From positions 310,001 through 374,000 of the forward strand of contig JAJFGB010000007.1 in NCBI GenBank assembly GCA_021776335.1: 64,000 bases of DNA, given 5' to 3'. The DNA comes from Hyphococcus sp. (GTDB lineage: Bacteria > Pseudomonadota > Alphaproteobacteria > Caulobacterales > Parvularculaceae). Made by a program: the position numbers and the translations under genes. Position 1 is the stretch's first letter. Every line of letters starts with the position of its first letter. The notes under the pieces were generated by a model. The model made no database searches and was not told where the DNA came from. It worked only from the letters and a program-made list of their open reading frames with translations. This document shows positions 8,779 through 16,191 of this stretch, piece after piece.

Positions 8779-9171
8779 ATGAAGGCGATGATGGTAAAAA
8801 GATGGATGGCGGGCGTGATCGGCGCCCTGACTCTCGGCAACGGCATAGCCATGCTGATCGATGGTCCGCAGTGGTATGCAACCGTTCCAGGCGTTACGGA
8901 GACGGGACCCTTTAACCCGCATTTTGTTGCGGATATCGGCGCTGCATTTTTGATCGCGGGCATTGCGCTTGCCGCGCGCGCCTGGCGCCCAAAATACTGG
9001 CCAGCGGCGCTCGCTGGGGCGGGGTTTTTAGCCGCCCATGCGCTCATTCATGTGTTTGGTATTCTGGGCGGCCATTCCCATCACGCGGGATTTGAAACAT
9101 TGAGCGTCATCTTGCCGTCAGCGCTCGCACTGTGGGCGTCACTGCCTGTGAAAGGAGAAAGTCATGCTTAA
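8779..9171 (+). CDS. Small integral membrane protein of the ECF41 operon
   Basis: This roughly 130-residue protein has about four hydrophobic helices and a His-rich stretch (HVFGILGGHSHH) near the last helix. I do not recognise a named family. Its role is suggested only by context: it is the first gene behind an ECF41 promoter, followed by a carboxymuconolactone-decarboxylase-like gene and the sigma factor. The start is uncertain. ATG 8779 would be almost leaderless given the promoter, and ATG 8788 or 8791 follow an AAGG and are equally possible. Its 3' end overlaps the next gene by 8 nt. Confidence 0.75.
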   Translation: MKAMMVKRWMAGVIGALTLGNGIAMLIDGPQWYATVPGVTETGPFNPHFVADIGAAFLIAGIALAARAWRPKYWPAALAGAGFLAAHALIHVFGILGGHSHHAGFETLSVILPSALALWASLPVKGESHA

Positions 9172-9709
9172 GTTTTTTGCAAAGCGCGCCTTGAAGCGGT
9201 TTTCCGAGCATTATGATTTCGATGTCAGCTATTTGCGTTACATGCTGGAACATTCGCCCTCGGCGTTTTTCAAATTTTCGAAAGTCTCCACCGTGGCGAT
9301 GCATTGCGAGTCAGCGCCGGTTGCAGCGGCGTCTGCGGCGGCGCTGGTCGGCGCCATTGCTGAAGATTGCGGGCCGTGCACGCAGTTGACTGTCAACATG
9401 GCGATTGAAGCGGGCATGGGGCGAGACCAGATAGAAGCTGTCCTCACACGCAATGTTCCAGCCATGAGCGCCGACACAGCGCTTGGTTTCCGGTTCGCGA
9501 ACGCTGTTGTTCTCGACTTGCAGGAACTGGATGAATTACGTGACGCGGTGCGTGCACAATGGGGAGAGAAAGGCGTTATCGATCTGACGCTGCATTTGCA
9601 GATGGCGCGTCTTTATCCCATGGTGAAAGCGGGGCTCGGTTACGCAAAAACCTGTCAACGGATTGAAATTGCTGAAAGCCCCGTTGATGTGGTGAAGGAG
9701 GCAGCGTGA
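9164..9709 (+). CDS. Carboxymuconolactone decarboxylase/AhpD-fold protein
   Basis: The 181-residue protein has the AhpD-like core with the redox motif E-D-C-G-P-C-T (a CxxC pair) inside a helix, followed by the LTVNMAIEAG helix typical of this fold. Members with CxxC act as alkylhydroperoxidases or thiol-redox proteins, so a peroxidase-like or disulfide role is more likely than decarboxylation. A strong ribosome-binding site (AAAGGAG) precedes the ATG. The gene overlaps both neighbours (8 nt upstream; GTGA with the sigma gene). ECF41 sigma genes are usually linked to such proteins or to oxidoreductases, so this is the expected target gene. Confidence 0.88.
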   Translation: MLKFFAKRALKRFSEHYDFDVSYLRYMLEHSPSAFFKFSKVSTVAMHCESAPVAAASAAALVGAIAEDCGPCTQLTVNMAIEAGMGRDQIEAVLTRNVPAMSADTALGFRFANAVVLDLQELDELRDAVRAQWGEKGVIDLTLHLQMARLYPMVKAGLGYAKTCQRIEIAESPVDVVKEAA

Positions 9710-10596
9710 ACAGCGCGGATGACCCAATCAGCGCCAGTCGCGGCAAATTGCTGGGCCTTGCTTATCGCATGCTTGGCAGCCTCGCTGATGCGGAGGACGT
9801 TCTGCAGGACGCTTATCTTCGTTACGCCGGCGCCGATCGCAGTGCCGTACGATCGACTGAAGCCTACCTGGTGACGATCGTGACACGGCTTTGTATTGAC
9901 CGGCTGAAGTCAGCGCGGGTGAAGCGGGAAATTTATGTGGGCCCCTGGCTGCCGGAACCGGTGTTTGATGCGGATCAGATCTCGCCGGACGCTGCCGTTG
10001 AAATGGCGGATGACCTTTCCTTCGCATTGATGTTGACCCTTGAACGCCTTTCTGCATCAGAGCGCGCCGCGTTCCTGCTGCATGACGTCTTCGATACGCC
10101 ATTTTCGGAAATCGCCGCGATGCTTGGCAAAAGTGAAGCGGCTTGCCGGCAGTTGGCGGCGCGTTCGCGCAAGGCTGTGCGCACAGACCGACCGTCCCGC
10201 AGTGCTTCCGAAAGCCAGCACCGAGAATTGCTCTCCGGTTTTGTGGAAGCCATGGCGAGCGGTGATGAAAACCGGTTGCGGGTATTGCTTGCAGAAGATG
10301 CTATTGCGGTGTCCGATGGCGGCGGCGTTAAGCAGGCTGCGCTGAAGCCGATTTACGGCGCTGATAAGGTGACGCGGTTTTTCACCGGCCTCGGCCGTAA
10401 ATCTGTGAGACTCGGCGTGAAGGTTGATTTGGTTGCGTCGGAAATCAACGGGTTGCCCGGTCTCCTGGTCTATTTCGACGGCGTTATGGATCAGACAATC
10501 AGCATTGATGTTCGCGATGATTGCATCGCCGCCATTTATGCCGTGCGGAATCCGGAAAAACTAAAAGCGCTGCCCGCTTCTGCGTCATTTCACTAA
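9706..10596 (+). CDS. sigJ: ECF41-group RNA polymerase sigma factor with SnoaL-like C-terminal domain
   Basis: This 296-residue ECF sigma factor has region 2 at about residues 10-75 (LLGLAYRMLGSLADAEDVLQD) and region 4 at about 108-165. A C-terminal NTF2/SnoaL-like domain replaces the separate anti-sigma factor. It carries the three ECF41 hallmark motifs: WLPEP after region 2, DGGG in the SnoaL domain, and NPEKL (family NPDKL) near the C-terminus. In studied ECF41 proteins the C-terminal domain both inhibits and supports activity. The gene starts with GTG overlapping the upstream stop. A perfect ECF41 promoter lies in front of the operon. The stop codon overlaps that of the convergent matB gene. 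Confidence 0.95.
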   Translation: MNSADDPISASRGKLLGLAYRMLGSLADAEDVLQDAYLRYAGADRSAVRSTEAYLVTIVTRLCIDRLKSARVKREIYVGPWLPEPVFDADQISPDAAVEMADDLSFALMLTLERLSASERAAFLLHDVFDTPFSEIAAMLGKSEAACRQLAARSRKAVRTDRPSRSASESQHRELLSGFVEAMASGDENRLRVLLAEDAIAVSDGGGVKQAALKPIYGADKVTRFFTGLGRKSVRLGVKVDLVASEINGLPGLLVYFDGVMDQTISIDVRDDCIAAIYAVRNPEKLKALPASASFH

Positions 10597-12110
10597 TTTG
10601 CAGCGAAAGCATCTTTGAACTGCTCTCGCAAAATCTGCTTTTGCACTTTTCCCATGGCGTTTCGCGGTAAGACGTCGATCCAGAAAAATTTTCGCGGTTG
10701 CTTGAACCGGGCGAGCCCGTGCAATGCCTTGCTCAATGTTGCCTCGTCAATGTCGCCCTCGTTGCCGATTAATATCGCAACGACGCCTTCACCCAAATCA
10801 GCATGGCGCGCGCCGATAATGGCGCTTTCAACAATGCCGGGGATTGCGTCCAGCACCTGTTCTATTTCTTTTGGGTAAATATTATAGCCGCCGGCGATGA
10901 TCAGATCTTTGGAGCGTCCCGCAAGGGTCAGCCGGCCTTCTTCATCAAGACTGCCCACATCACCGGTGATGAAAAACCCGTCATCGCGGAATGCCTCTTT
11001 TGTTTTTTCCGGATTGCGCCAATAGCCCTTGAACAGATTAGGACCGCTGATCTCCACATTGCCGGGAGTACCGTCCGGCGCCATGGCGCCGTTTTCATCA
11101 GTGATGCGTATTGTTACGTCGGGCAGGGCAAAGCCGACGGTTCCGGCGATGCGGCTGCCGTCAAGCGGGTTGGACGCGATCATGCCGGCTTCCGACATGC
11201 CGTATCGCTCGAGAATTTTGTGCGTCGTGCACGTTTTAAAACCGTCAAAGGCTTCTACCGTTAGCGGGGCCGACCCTGAGATGAATAAGCGCATATGGGC
11301 GCATTCTTTTGCGCCGAAATCATTTCCGTTGAGAAGGCGCGTATAAAAGGTCGGCACGCCCATCATCACCGTCCCCCGGGGCAATTGCCGCCGGATCTCC
11401 GAAACATCAAATCCAGGCAGGAAGAGTATTTCGCAGGCGCTCAGCATCGCCGTGTGTAAGGCGACAAAAAGCCCGTGAATGTGAAAGACCGGCAAGGCGT
11501 GCAGCAGAACATCCTGCTGCGTAAACCCCCATATGTCATTCAAGGCCGTTGCGTTGGACGATAGATTACCATGGCTGAGCATCGCGCCCTTGGAACGGCC
11601 GGTGGTGCCGGAGGTGTAGAGGATCACGGCAAGGTCATCGTGATGGCGCACGCAAATATCGTTTTGCGGCGGCGCCTTGTCCGCTGCATCACTGAGCGTG
11701 CCGGCGCCGTCACGGTCGAGTGTCAACAAAGTGCCGACACCGGCGTGCTTCGCGACCGGCGCCAGGGCGGCTTCTTTTTCGGGATCGCAAACAAAGAGAA
11801 CCGGTTCGGCGTCGTCCAGAAAATAGCTTACCTCTTCGCTGGTGTAAGCGGTGTTGAGCGGCGTATAGACCAGCCCCGCACGCAGGGCGCCGAGATAGAG
11901 CGCGATATTTTCCGGTGATTTCTCGACTTGCACGACGATGCGGTCGCCGGGCTTCGCGCCGGCGCCAAGAAGTGCGCCGGCCATCGCCGCTGACAGCGCG
12001 TCGATCTCGCCATAGGTGACGGCGCGGTTATCATGCAGCGTCAAAAACGGTTTCGCCATTGACGCGTGAAAGTGCCGGCGCAGCAGGTCGTAGAAATTCT
12101 CTGACATCAT
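10593..12110 (-). CDS. matB: Malonyl-CoA synthetase (MatB-like acyl-CoA ligase)
   Basis: MatB joins malonate to CoA using ATP. The 505-residue protein has the adenylation signature LYTSGTTGRSKGAML, the GRSKDLIIAGGYNIYPKEIE hinge region, and the C-terminal catalytic lysine segment (RNAMGKVQKQILRE). Its N-terminal block (GDRIVVQVEKSPENIALYLG, then PLNTAYTSEEVSYFLDDAEP) closely resembles rhizobial MatB rather than long-chain fatty acyl-CoA ligases. No malonyl-CoA decarboxylase (matA) is present in the window. Its ATG overlaps the stop of the upstream SulP gene (ATGA), so carrier and synthetase are probably translated together. Confidence 0.85.
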   Translation of the reverse strand: MMSENFYDLLRRHFHASMAKPFLTLHDNRAVTYGEIDALSAAMAGALLGAGAKPGDRIVVQVEKSPENIALYLGALRAGLVYTPLNTAYTSEEVSYFLDDAEPVLFVCDPEKEAALAPVAKHAGVGTLLTLDRDGAGTLSDAADKAPPQNDICVRHHDDLAVILYTSGTTGRSKGAMLSHGNLSSNATALNDIWGFTQQDVLLHALPVFHIHGLFVALHTAMLSACEILFLPGFDVSEIRRQLPRGTVMMGVPTFYTRLLNGNDFGAKECAHMRLFISGSAPLTVEAFDGFKTCTTHKILERYGMSEAGMIASNPLDGSRIAGTVGFALPDVTIRITDENGAMAPDGTPGNVEISGPNLFKGYWRNPEKTKEAFRDDGFFITGDVGSLDEEGRLTLAGRSKDLIIAGGYNIYPKEIEQVLDAIPGIVESAIIGARHADLGEGVVAILIGNEGDIDEATLSKALHGLARFKQPRKFFWIDVLPRNAMGKVQKQILREQFKDAFAAN

Positions 12111-13873
12111 CCCGCTGTTTTAGGCGGTTTTGCGGTGCTGTGCGAGGGCGCCCCATTGGGCGCCGGAAAGGTTTCCGGATCGAGCGTATGCATGGCTTCG
12201 AACTCGCTTAGAAAGACGCGGCCAGTCAGGGCTCCAAGGAAATGCGAGCGCTGCAGCCGGTCCATGACCGGGCCTTTGACTTCGGACAGGTGGAATGTGA
12301 CGCCCGCATGTTTCAGGCGCTCATTGATCGCCTCCAGACTCTCAAGGGCGCTGGCGTCAATTTCGTTGATTGCTGAACACATAAAGACGATGTGTTTGAC
12401 ATCGGGCTGATCGGCAGCGAGACCGAGTACATGATCTTCGAGAAAGCGCGCATTGGCAAAAAAAAGATTGCCGTCAATACGGATCGACGCGGCTGTGGGG
12501 CTGGTCGTTACATCGTGGCGAAGGATGTTACGAAAGTGCTCAGTGCCCGGCACCTGTCCAACGATCGCATAGTGAGGTTTTGACGATCGGTATAAAAGCA
12601 GAATGATTGACAGAGCGACACCGGAGATGACGCCAATCTCGACGCCAAAGACGAAGACGCCGGCAATCGTAATCATCATTGCTGCAAAGTCGCTTTTGGA
12701 ATAGCGCCAGGTGCGCTTGATAACACCGACATTCACGAGCGATAAAACGGCGACGATGATTGTCGCGGCAAGCGTTGCTTTTGGCAGGTAATAAAGCAGC
12801 GGCGTTAAATAAAGCGCAGTGAGGGCGATCCCTAAGGCTGCAAAACCGCCGGCAGCGGGCGTGCGTGCGCCGGCGTCGAAATTGACAACGGATCTTGAAA
12901 AACCCCCGGTGATCGGAAACCCGCCGGATGTTCCCGCGGCGAGATTTGCCGCACCGAGGCCAATCAGTTCCTGGTTTAGGTCAATCCGTTCCCGGCGTTT
13001 CGCTGCGAGTGTTTGAGCCACTGAAACGGACTCTACATACCCGATGATCGCGATGAGCAAGGCTGGGCCGGCCAGTTGCCGCCACAATGCGACGTCAAAT
13101 TCCGGCAACCCGGGGCTCGGCAGGCCGCTTGGAATCTCACCGACAATCGAGACGCCGCGCGCATCAAGGCCAAGCCAGGCAACTGCTACCGTTGTCCCGA
13201 TGACCGCGAGCAACGGGCCCGCTTTGGAAATAGGGGTGGAAATTTTTTCAGGAACGCCCAAGCCTGTAAGCAGCTTGGCCAGATAGCTGCGCGCGCCAAG
13301 CAGAAAAACAATCGACAGAGCACCGATCATGAGCGTCGTCAAATTGACGCTTGAAATTTCTGATATCAGGCTTTGCAGAATTTCAATTAGAGTATGGCCG
13401 CTGGCGGTGACGCCAAACATATGTTTCAGCTGGCTGGCCGCAATCAATATGCCTGACGCCGTAATAAACCCGGCGATGATCGGATGACTGAGGAAGTTCG
13501 CCAGAAACCCCATGCGCAAAACGCCCAGCGCCAGCAATATGAGGCCGGATAGAAAAGCGAGGGTCGCTGCTGCGGCGATATAGTCGGCGCTGCCTGTCTC
13601 GGTGATGCGTCCGATGGCGGCAGCGGTCATCAGCGAGACGACGGCAACGGGTCCAACGGCGAGTGTGTTGCTTGTGCCGAATATGGCATAGGCGATCAGC
13701 GGTAATATGGAGGCGTAAAGTCCGACCTCCGGCGGCAATCCTGCAATCAGCGCATAAGCGAGTGATTGCGGGATCAGCATAATCGTCACGATCATTGCGG
13801 CGAGTGCATCATCGGCGAAAACGGCCGGCGTGTAGCGCTGGCCCCAGCGGGTGATCGGCAGATAGTTTTTCAC
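12107..13873 (-). CDS. SulP family anion transporter with STAS domain
   Basis: SulP proteins are inner-membrane carriers or channels for sulfate, bicarbonate or dicarboxylates. This 588-residue member has the SulP motifs near the N-terminus (AMIVTIMLIPQSLAYALIAGLPPEVGLYAS), a central block (LIGLGAANLAAGTSGGFPITGGFSRSVVN, here quoted in part as GLGAANL and GGFPITGGFSRS), and a cytosolic STAS domain from about residue 450. It lies between a persulfide dioxygenase-like gene and matB on the same strand and overlaps matB by 4 nt. Sulfate export or uptake fits the sulfur genes upstream; malonate uptake fits matB downstream. The family's DauA member is known to carry C4-dicarboxylates. Confidence 0.92.
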   Translation of the reverse strand: MKNYLPITRWGQRYTPAVFADDALAAMIVTIMLIPQSLAYALIAGLPPEVGLYASILPLIAYAIFGTSNTLAVGPVAVVSLMTAAAIGRITETGSADYIAAAATLAFLSGLILLALGVLRMGFLANFLSHPIIAGFITASGILIAASQLKHMFGVTASGHTLIEILQSLISEISSVNLTTLMIGALSIVFLLGARSYLAKLLTGLGVPEKISTPISKAGPLLAVIGTTVAVAWLGLDARGVSIVGEIPSGLPSPGLPEFDVALWRQLAGPALLIAIIGYVESVSVAQTLAAKRRERIDLNQELIGLGAANLAAGTSGGFPITGGFSRSVVNFDAGARTPAAGGFAALGIALTALYLTPLLYYLPKATLAATIIVAVLSLVNVGVIKRTWRYSKSDFAAMMITIAGVFVFGVEIGVISGVALSIILLLYRSSKPHYAIVGQVPGTEHFRNILRHDVTTSPTAASIRIDGNLFFANARFLEDHVLGLAADQPDVKHIVFMCSAINEIDASALESLEAINERLKHAGVTFHLSEVKGPVMDRLQRSHFLGALTGRVFLSEFEAMHTLDPETFPAPNGAPSHSTAKPPKTAG

Positions 13874-13902
13874 TTAGTGATTCACCGCAGCGCTGCTCGT
13901 GT

Positions 13903-14766
13903 TTAAATTGCGTCGACCGGCATTTTCAGATAGCGGATGCCGTTTTCCTCTGGCGGCGGCAATGCGCCGGCGCGCATATTCACCTGAACAGAGGGTAAAA
14001 TCAGCCTCGGCATCGCTAGTTTTTTGTCCCGCGTCTCACGCATAGTGACAAAATCATCTTCACTGACGCCGCCGCCTATATGAATGTTATTTTTCTTTTC
14101 ATCTGCGACGGTTGTCTCCCAGGCATAGTGATCACGGCCCGGCGCTTTATAGTCGTGACACATGAACAACCGTGTTTCATCAGGCAGCGAAAAAATCTTT
14201 TGAATGGAGCGATAGAGCAGGCGTGCGTCGCCGCCGGGAAAGTCGCAGCGCGCCGTGCCATAGTCAGGCATAAACAACGTATCGCCGATAAAAGCCGCAT
14301 CCCCGATGACGAATGTCGAGCAGGCGGGTGTGTGCCCTGACGTATGGATGACGCGCGCCTCAATATCACCGAGCTTGAATGTCGCGCCGTCCGCAAATAA
14401 TGCGTCAAACTGACTGCCGTCTCGGTTGAACCCCGGTTCTGCATTGAAAATCTCACCGAATGCTTTCTGTACGATGGGAATTTTGTCGCCAATCGCGACT
14501 TTACCACCAAGCTTTTCCTTTAGCCCGGGCGCGGCCGACAAATGATCCGCATGGACATGGGTTTCCAATATCCACTCAACCGTCAGGCTGTTCTTTTTGA
14601 CATAGTCGATGATTTTGTCGGCTGACCGCGTTGCTGTGCGCCCCGAGGCCGGGTCGTAATCGAGCACTGAATCGACAATCACGCATTTGCCTGTTGCAGG
14701 GTCGATAGCGATATGGCTGACGGTAAAGGTCTCCTCGTCAAAAAAGCTTTCCACTTGAGGCCTCAT
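13903..14766 (-). CDS. MBL-fold persulfide dioxygenase-like hydrolase (Blh/ETHE1 type)
   Basis: The 287-residue metallo-beta-lactamase-fold protein has the metal motif THVHADHLSA, a SGHTPACSTF histidine loop and an FxGDTLF segment ending in D-Y-G-T-A-R-C-D-F-P-G-G-D. These are characteristic of ETHE1-like persulfide dioxygenases and of Blh from bigR operons. Those enzymes oxidise glutathione persulfide to sulfite. The start at 14766 was chosen over an upstream ATG (14787) because GGAAAGGAGA stands just before it. It is preceded by an ArsR/BigR-like gene on the same strand and followed by SulP and matB, so it likely heads a sulfide-detoxification operon. Confidence 0.88.
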   Translation of the reverse strand: MRPQVESFFDEETFTVSHIAIDPATGKCVIVDSVLDYDPASGRTATRSADKIIDYVKKNSLTVEWILETHVHADHLSAAPGLKEKLGGKVAIGDKIPIVQKAFGEIFNAEPGFNRDGSQFDALFADGATFKLGDIEARVIHTSGHTPACSTFVIGDAAFIGDTLFMPDYGTARCDFPGGDARLLYRSIQKIFSLPDETRLFMCHDYKAPGRDHYAWETTVADEKKNNIHIGGGVSEDDFVTMRETRDKKLAMPRLILPSVQVNMRAGALPPPEENGIRYLKMPVDAI

Positions 14767-14800
14767 GAATGTTCTCCTTTCCAGCATTGATTCAGATCAT

Positions 14801-14814
14801 ACTGCGCGCGCAGT
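14801..14814. promoter_or_regulatory. 14-bp perfect palindrome upstream of the persulfide dioxygenase gene
   Basis: ACTGCGCGCGCAGT is fully self-complementary. It lies 35 bp upstream of the dioxygenase ATG and next to the FNR-like box at 14823. It could be an operator, but GC alternation alone can give such palindromes by chance. Confidence 0.35.
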
Positions 14815-14822
14815 GTTGAGGG

Positions 14823-14836
14823 ATGATCAGGATCAA
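14823..14836 (-). promoter_or_regulatory. FNR-like box upstream of the persulfide dioxygenase gene
   Basis: Read on the minus strand the site is TTGAT-CCTG-ATCAT, matching 9 of the 10 defined bases of the FNR consensus TTGAT-N4-ATCAA. It is centred about 63 bp upstream of the start codon. An fnr gene is present in the same window at 55.2 kb. Confidence 0.5.
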
Positions 14837-14878
14837 GATTTGCCTTCGGTTCCATACGCAATGATATCAGCTTCATCC

Positions 14879-15220
14879 TCATCGAGCTTTTCTTTTTGTA
14901 CGCCTTGGTTTTGTTCCTGGTGCGAAGGCTGCGCATAGTGCGTCAATCAGATATGACAGCCGATCATCGGCGATACTGTAATAGACGTTTTTCGACTCCC
15001 TGCGCGCCGTGATCAGGCCGGCCTCGCGCAGGCGCGCCAGTTCCCGCGACAAATGCGGTTGCGGTACGCCTGTCGCTTTTTCAATATCACTGACGCCTTT
15101 TTCGCCGTCGGTAAGATCACAGGCGATCAGAAGGCGGTTTGAATGGGACAATGTCTTCAACAAACCAGAAACTTCGTCAGCACGCCGTCGCAGCGATGCC
15201 ATATCTGCAGATTTCGTCAT
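14879..15220 (-). CDS. ArsR-family repressor, BigR/SqrR-like persulfide sensor
   Basis: The 113-residue winged-helix protein has the ArsR recognition helix (GVPQPHLSRELARLREAGLI) and the wing (ARRESKNVYYSI). It has two cysteines, C34 in the N-terminal helical part and C96 in the last helix, positioned much like the pair that forms a tetrasulfide bridge in BigR and SqrR. Their spacing here is 62 residues rather than the about 66 I recall for those proteins. It lies between the dioxygenase gene and two divergent YeeE genes, the typical bigR arrangement. It probably represses both sides and releases them when persulfides accumulate. Confidence 0.85.
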   Translation of the reverse strand: MTKSADMASLRRRADEVSGLLKTLSHSNRLLIACDLTDGEKGVSDIEKATGVPQPHLSRELARLREAGLITARRESKNVYYSIADDRLSYLIDALCAAFAPGTKPRRTKRKAR

Positions 15221-15261
15221 TTTATTCGAGACTCGCTATTATACTTGTCAGTTACCATAAA

Positions 15262-15280
15262 TGATATATATTGAATATCA
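15262..15280. promoter_or_regulatory. Candidate BigR-like operator (TGATAT-N7-ATATCA)
   Basis: A perfect inverted repeat of 6-bp arms with a 7-bp AT-rich spacer lies between the divergent ArsR-like gene and the YeeE genes. The size and AT-rich character fit an ArsR dimer site. It also argues that the YeeE start at 15261 is false and the ATG at 15303 is real. Confidence 0.6.
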
Positions 15281-15302
15281 AGAGAAAAACAAGGATTGGA
15301 AA

Positions 15303-15734
15303 ATGCTTATGGAAAATTTCACGCCTTACTCTGCGGCGATTGGCGGGTTTCTAATCGGTCTCGCGGCGGTGCTGTTTATGGCGGTCAATGGCCGTATCGC
15401 CGGCATCAGCGGGATTGTCGCCGGCGCCCTGCTGCCGGTGCGCGGTGATGTAATCTGGCGGCTGGCTTTTGTCACTGGGCTCTTCCTGGCGCCGCTTGTG
15501 GTTTGGTTTGCGACCGCTGACAGGCCTGAGGTGGTTTTTACACATCCTCTATGGATGACTGCGCTCGGCGGTTTGCTGGTGGGATTTGGCGCCCGGATGG
15601 GCGGCGGCTGCACATCCGGTCACGGCGTTTGCGGCATGGCGCGTTTTTCAAAACGATCAATTGCCGCGACGGCAACTTTCATGACCAGCGCCATCCTCGC
15701 GATATTTGTGCTGCATCATTTGCTGGGAGTGTGA
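15303..15734 (+). CDS. YeeE/YedE family transporter, first half
   Basis: YeeE/YedE proteins import sulfur species such as thiosulfate, handing sulfur along conserved cysteines in the membrane. This 143-residue half-size member has four to five hydrophobic helices and the family cysteine loop GGGCTSGHGVCGMARFS. The start at 15303 is preceded by AAGGA with 7-nt spacing and lies downstream of the candidate operator. The next gene, 1 nt away, encodes the second half. In Xylella and Agrobacterium bigR operons the same split pair occurs. Confidence 0.88.
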   Translation: MLMENFTPYSAAIGGFLIGLAAVLFMAVNGRIAGISGIVAGALLPVRGDVIWRLAFVTGLFLAPLVVWFATADRPEVVFTHPLWMTALGGLLVGFGARMGGGCTSGHGVCGMARFSKRSIAATATFMTSAILAIFVLHHLLGV

Positions 15735-15735
15735 C

Positions 15736-16143
15736 ATGCGCATCGTCTCATCATTTTTAGTCGGCCTGTTATTTGGGTTTGGTCTGGTGGTCTCGCAGAT
15801 GATCAATCCCGCCAAGATAATCGGGTTTCTCGACGTCGCCGGTAATTGGGACCCGACGCTGCTTGTGGTGATGGCCTCAGCGCTTGTGACAACATTGATT
15901 GGCTACCGAATTGTCGCGATAAGATCGCGGCCGATATTCGATACGGAATTTCACCTGCCGACAAATACCGTCATTGACAGGCCTTTGATCATTGGCGCTG
16001 CGATTTTTGGCGTTGGATGGGGGTTCGCAGGCCTTTGCCCGGGGCCGGGAATTACAGCGGCTGCCATCGGTGGTGTTGCGCCCTGGGCCTTTGTCGCCGC
16101 GATGCTGGCGGGCATCTGGGCGCGGCGCTTCGTCAAGGTCTAG
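15736..16143 (+). CDS. YeeE/YedE family transporter, second half (DUF6691-like)
   Basis: The 135-residue membrane protein has the partner motif GFAGLCPGPGITAA, with the conserved Cys in a re-entrant loop, and about four hydrophobic helices. Together with the preceding gene it should form one transport unit with twofold pseudosymmetry. The ATG at 15736 follows the upstream stop by one base and gives the usual N-terminus (MRIVSSFLVGLLFGFGL). It likely imports or moves thiosulfate or persulfide sulfur in the pathway served by the neighbouring dioxygenase. Confidence 0.87.
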   Translation: MRIVSSFLVGLLFGFGLVVSQMINPAKIIGFLDVAGNWDPTLLVVMASALVTTLIGYRIVAIRSRPIFDTEFHLPTNTVIDRPLIIGAAIFGVGWGFAGLCPGPGITAAAIGGVAPWAFVAAMLAGIWARRFVKV

Positions 16144-16191
16144 CCCGGCCAGCGCCAGCGCGCTAAGACATCACTTCCAAGAGGACAGGCG

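Noticed and set aside
15261-15302. Upstream ATG extension of the first YeeE protein
   Set aside because: It would translate through the candidate operator TGATAT-N7-ATATCA and lacks a ribosome-binding site, whereas ATG 15303 has AAGGA at 7 nt.
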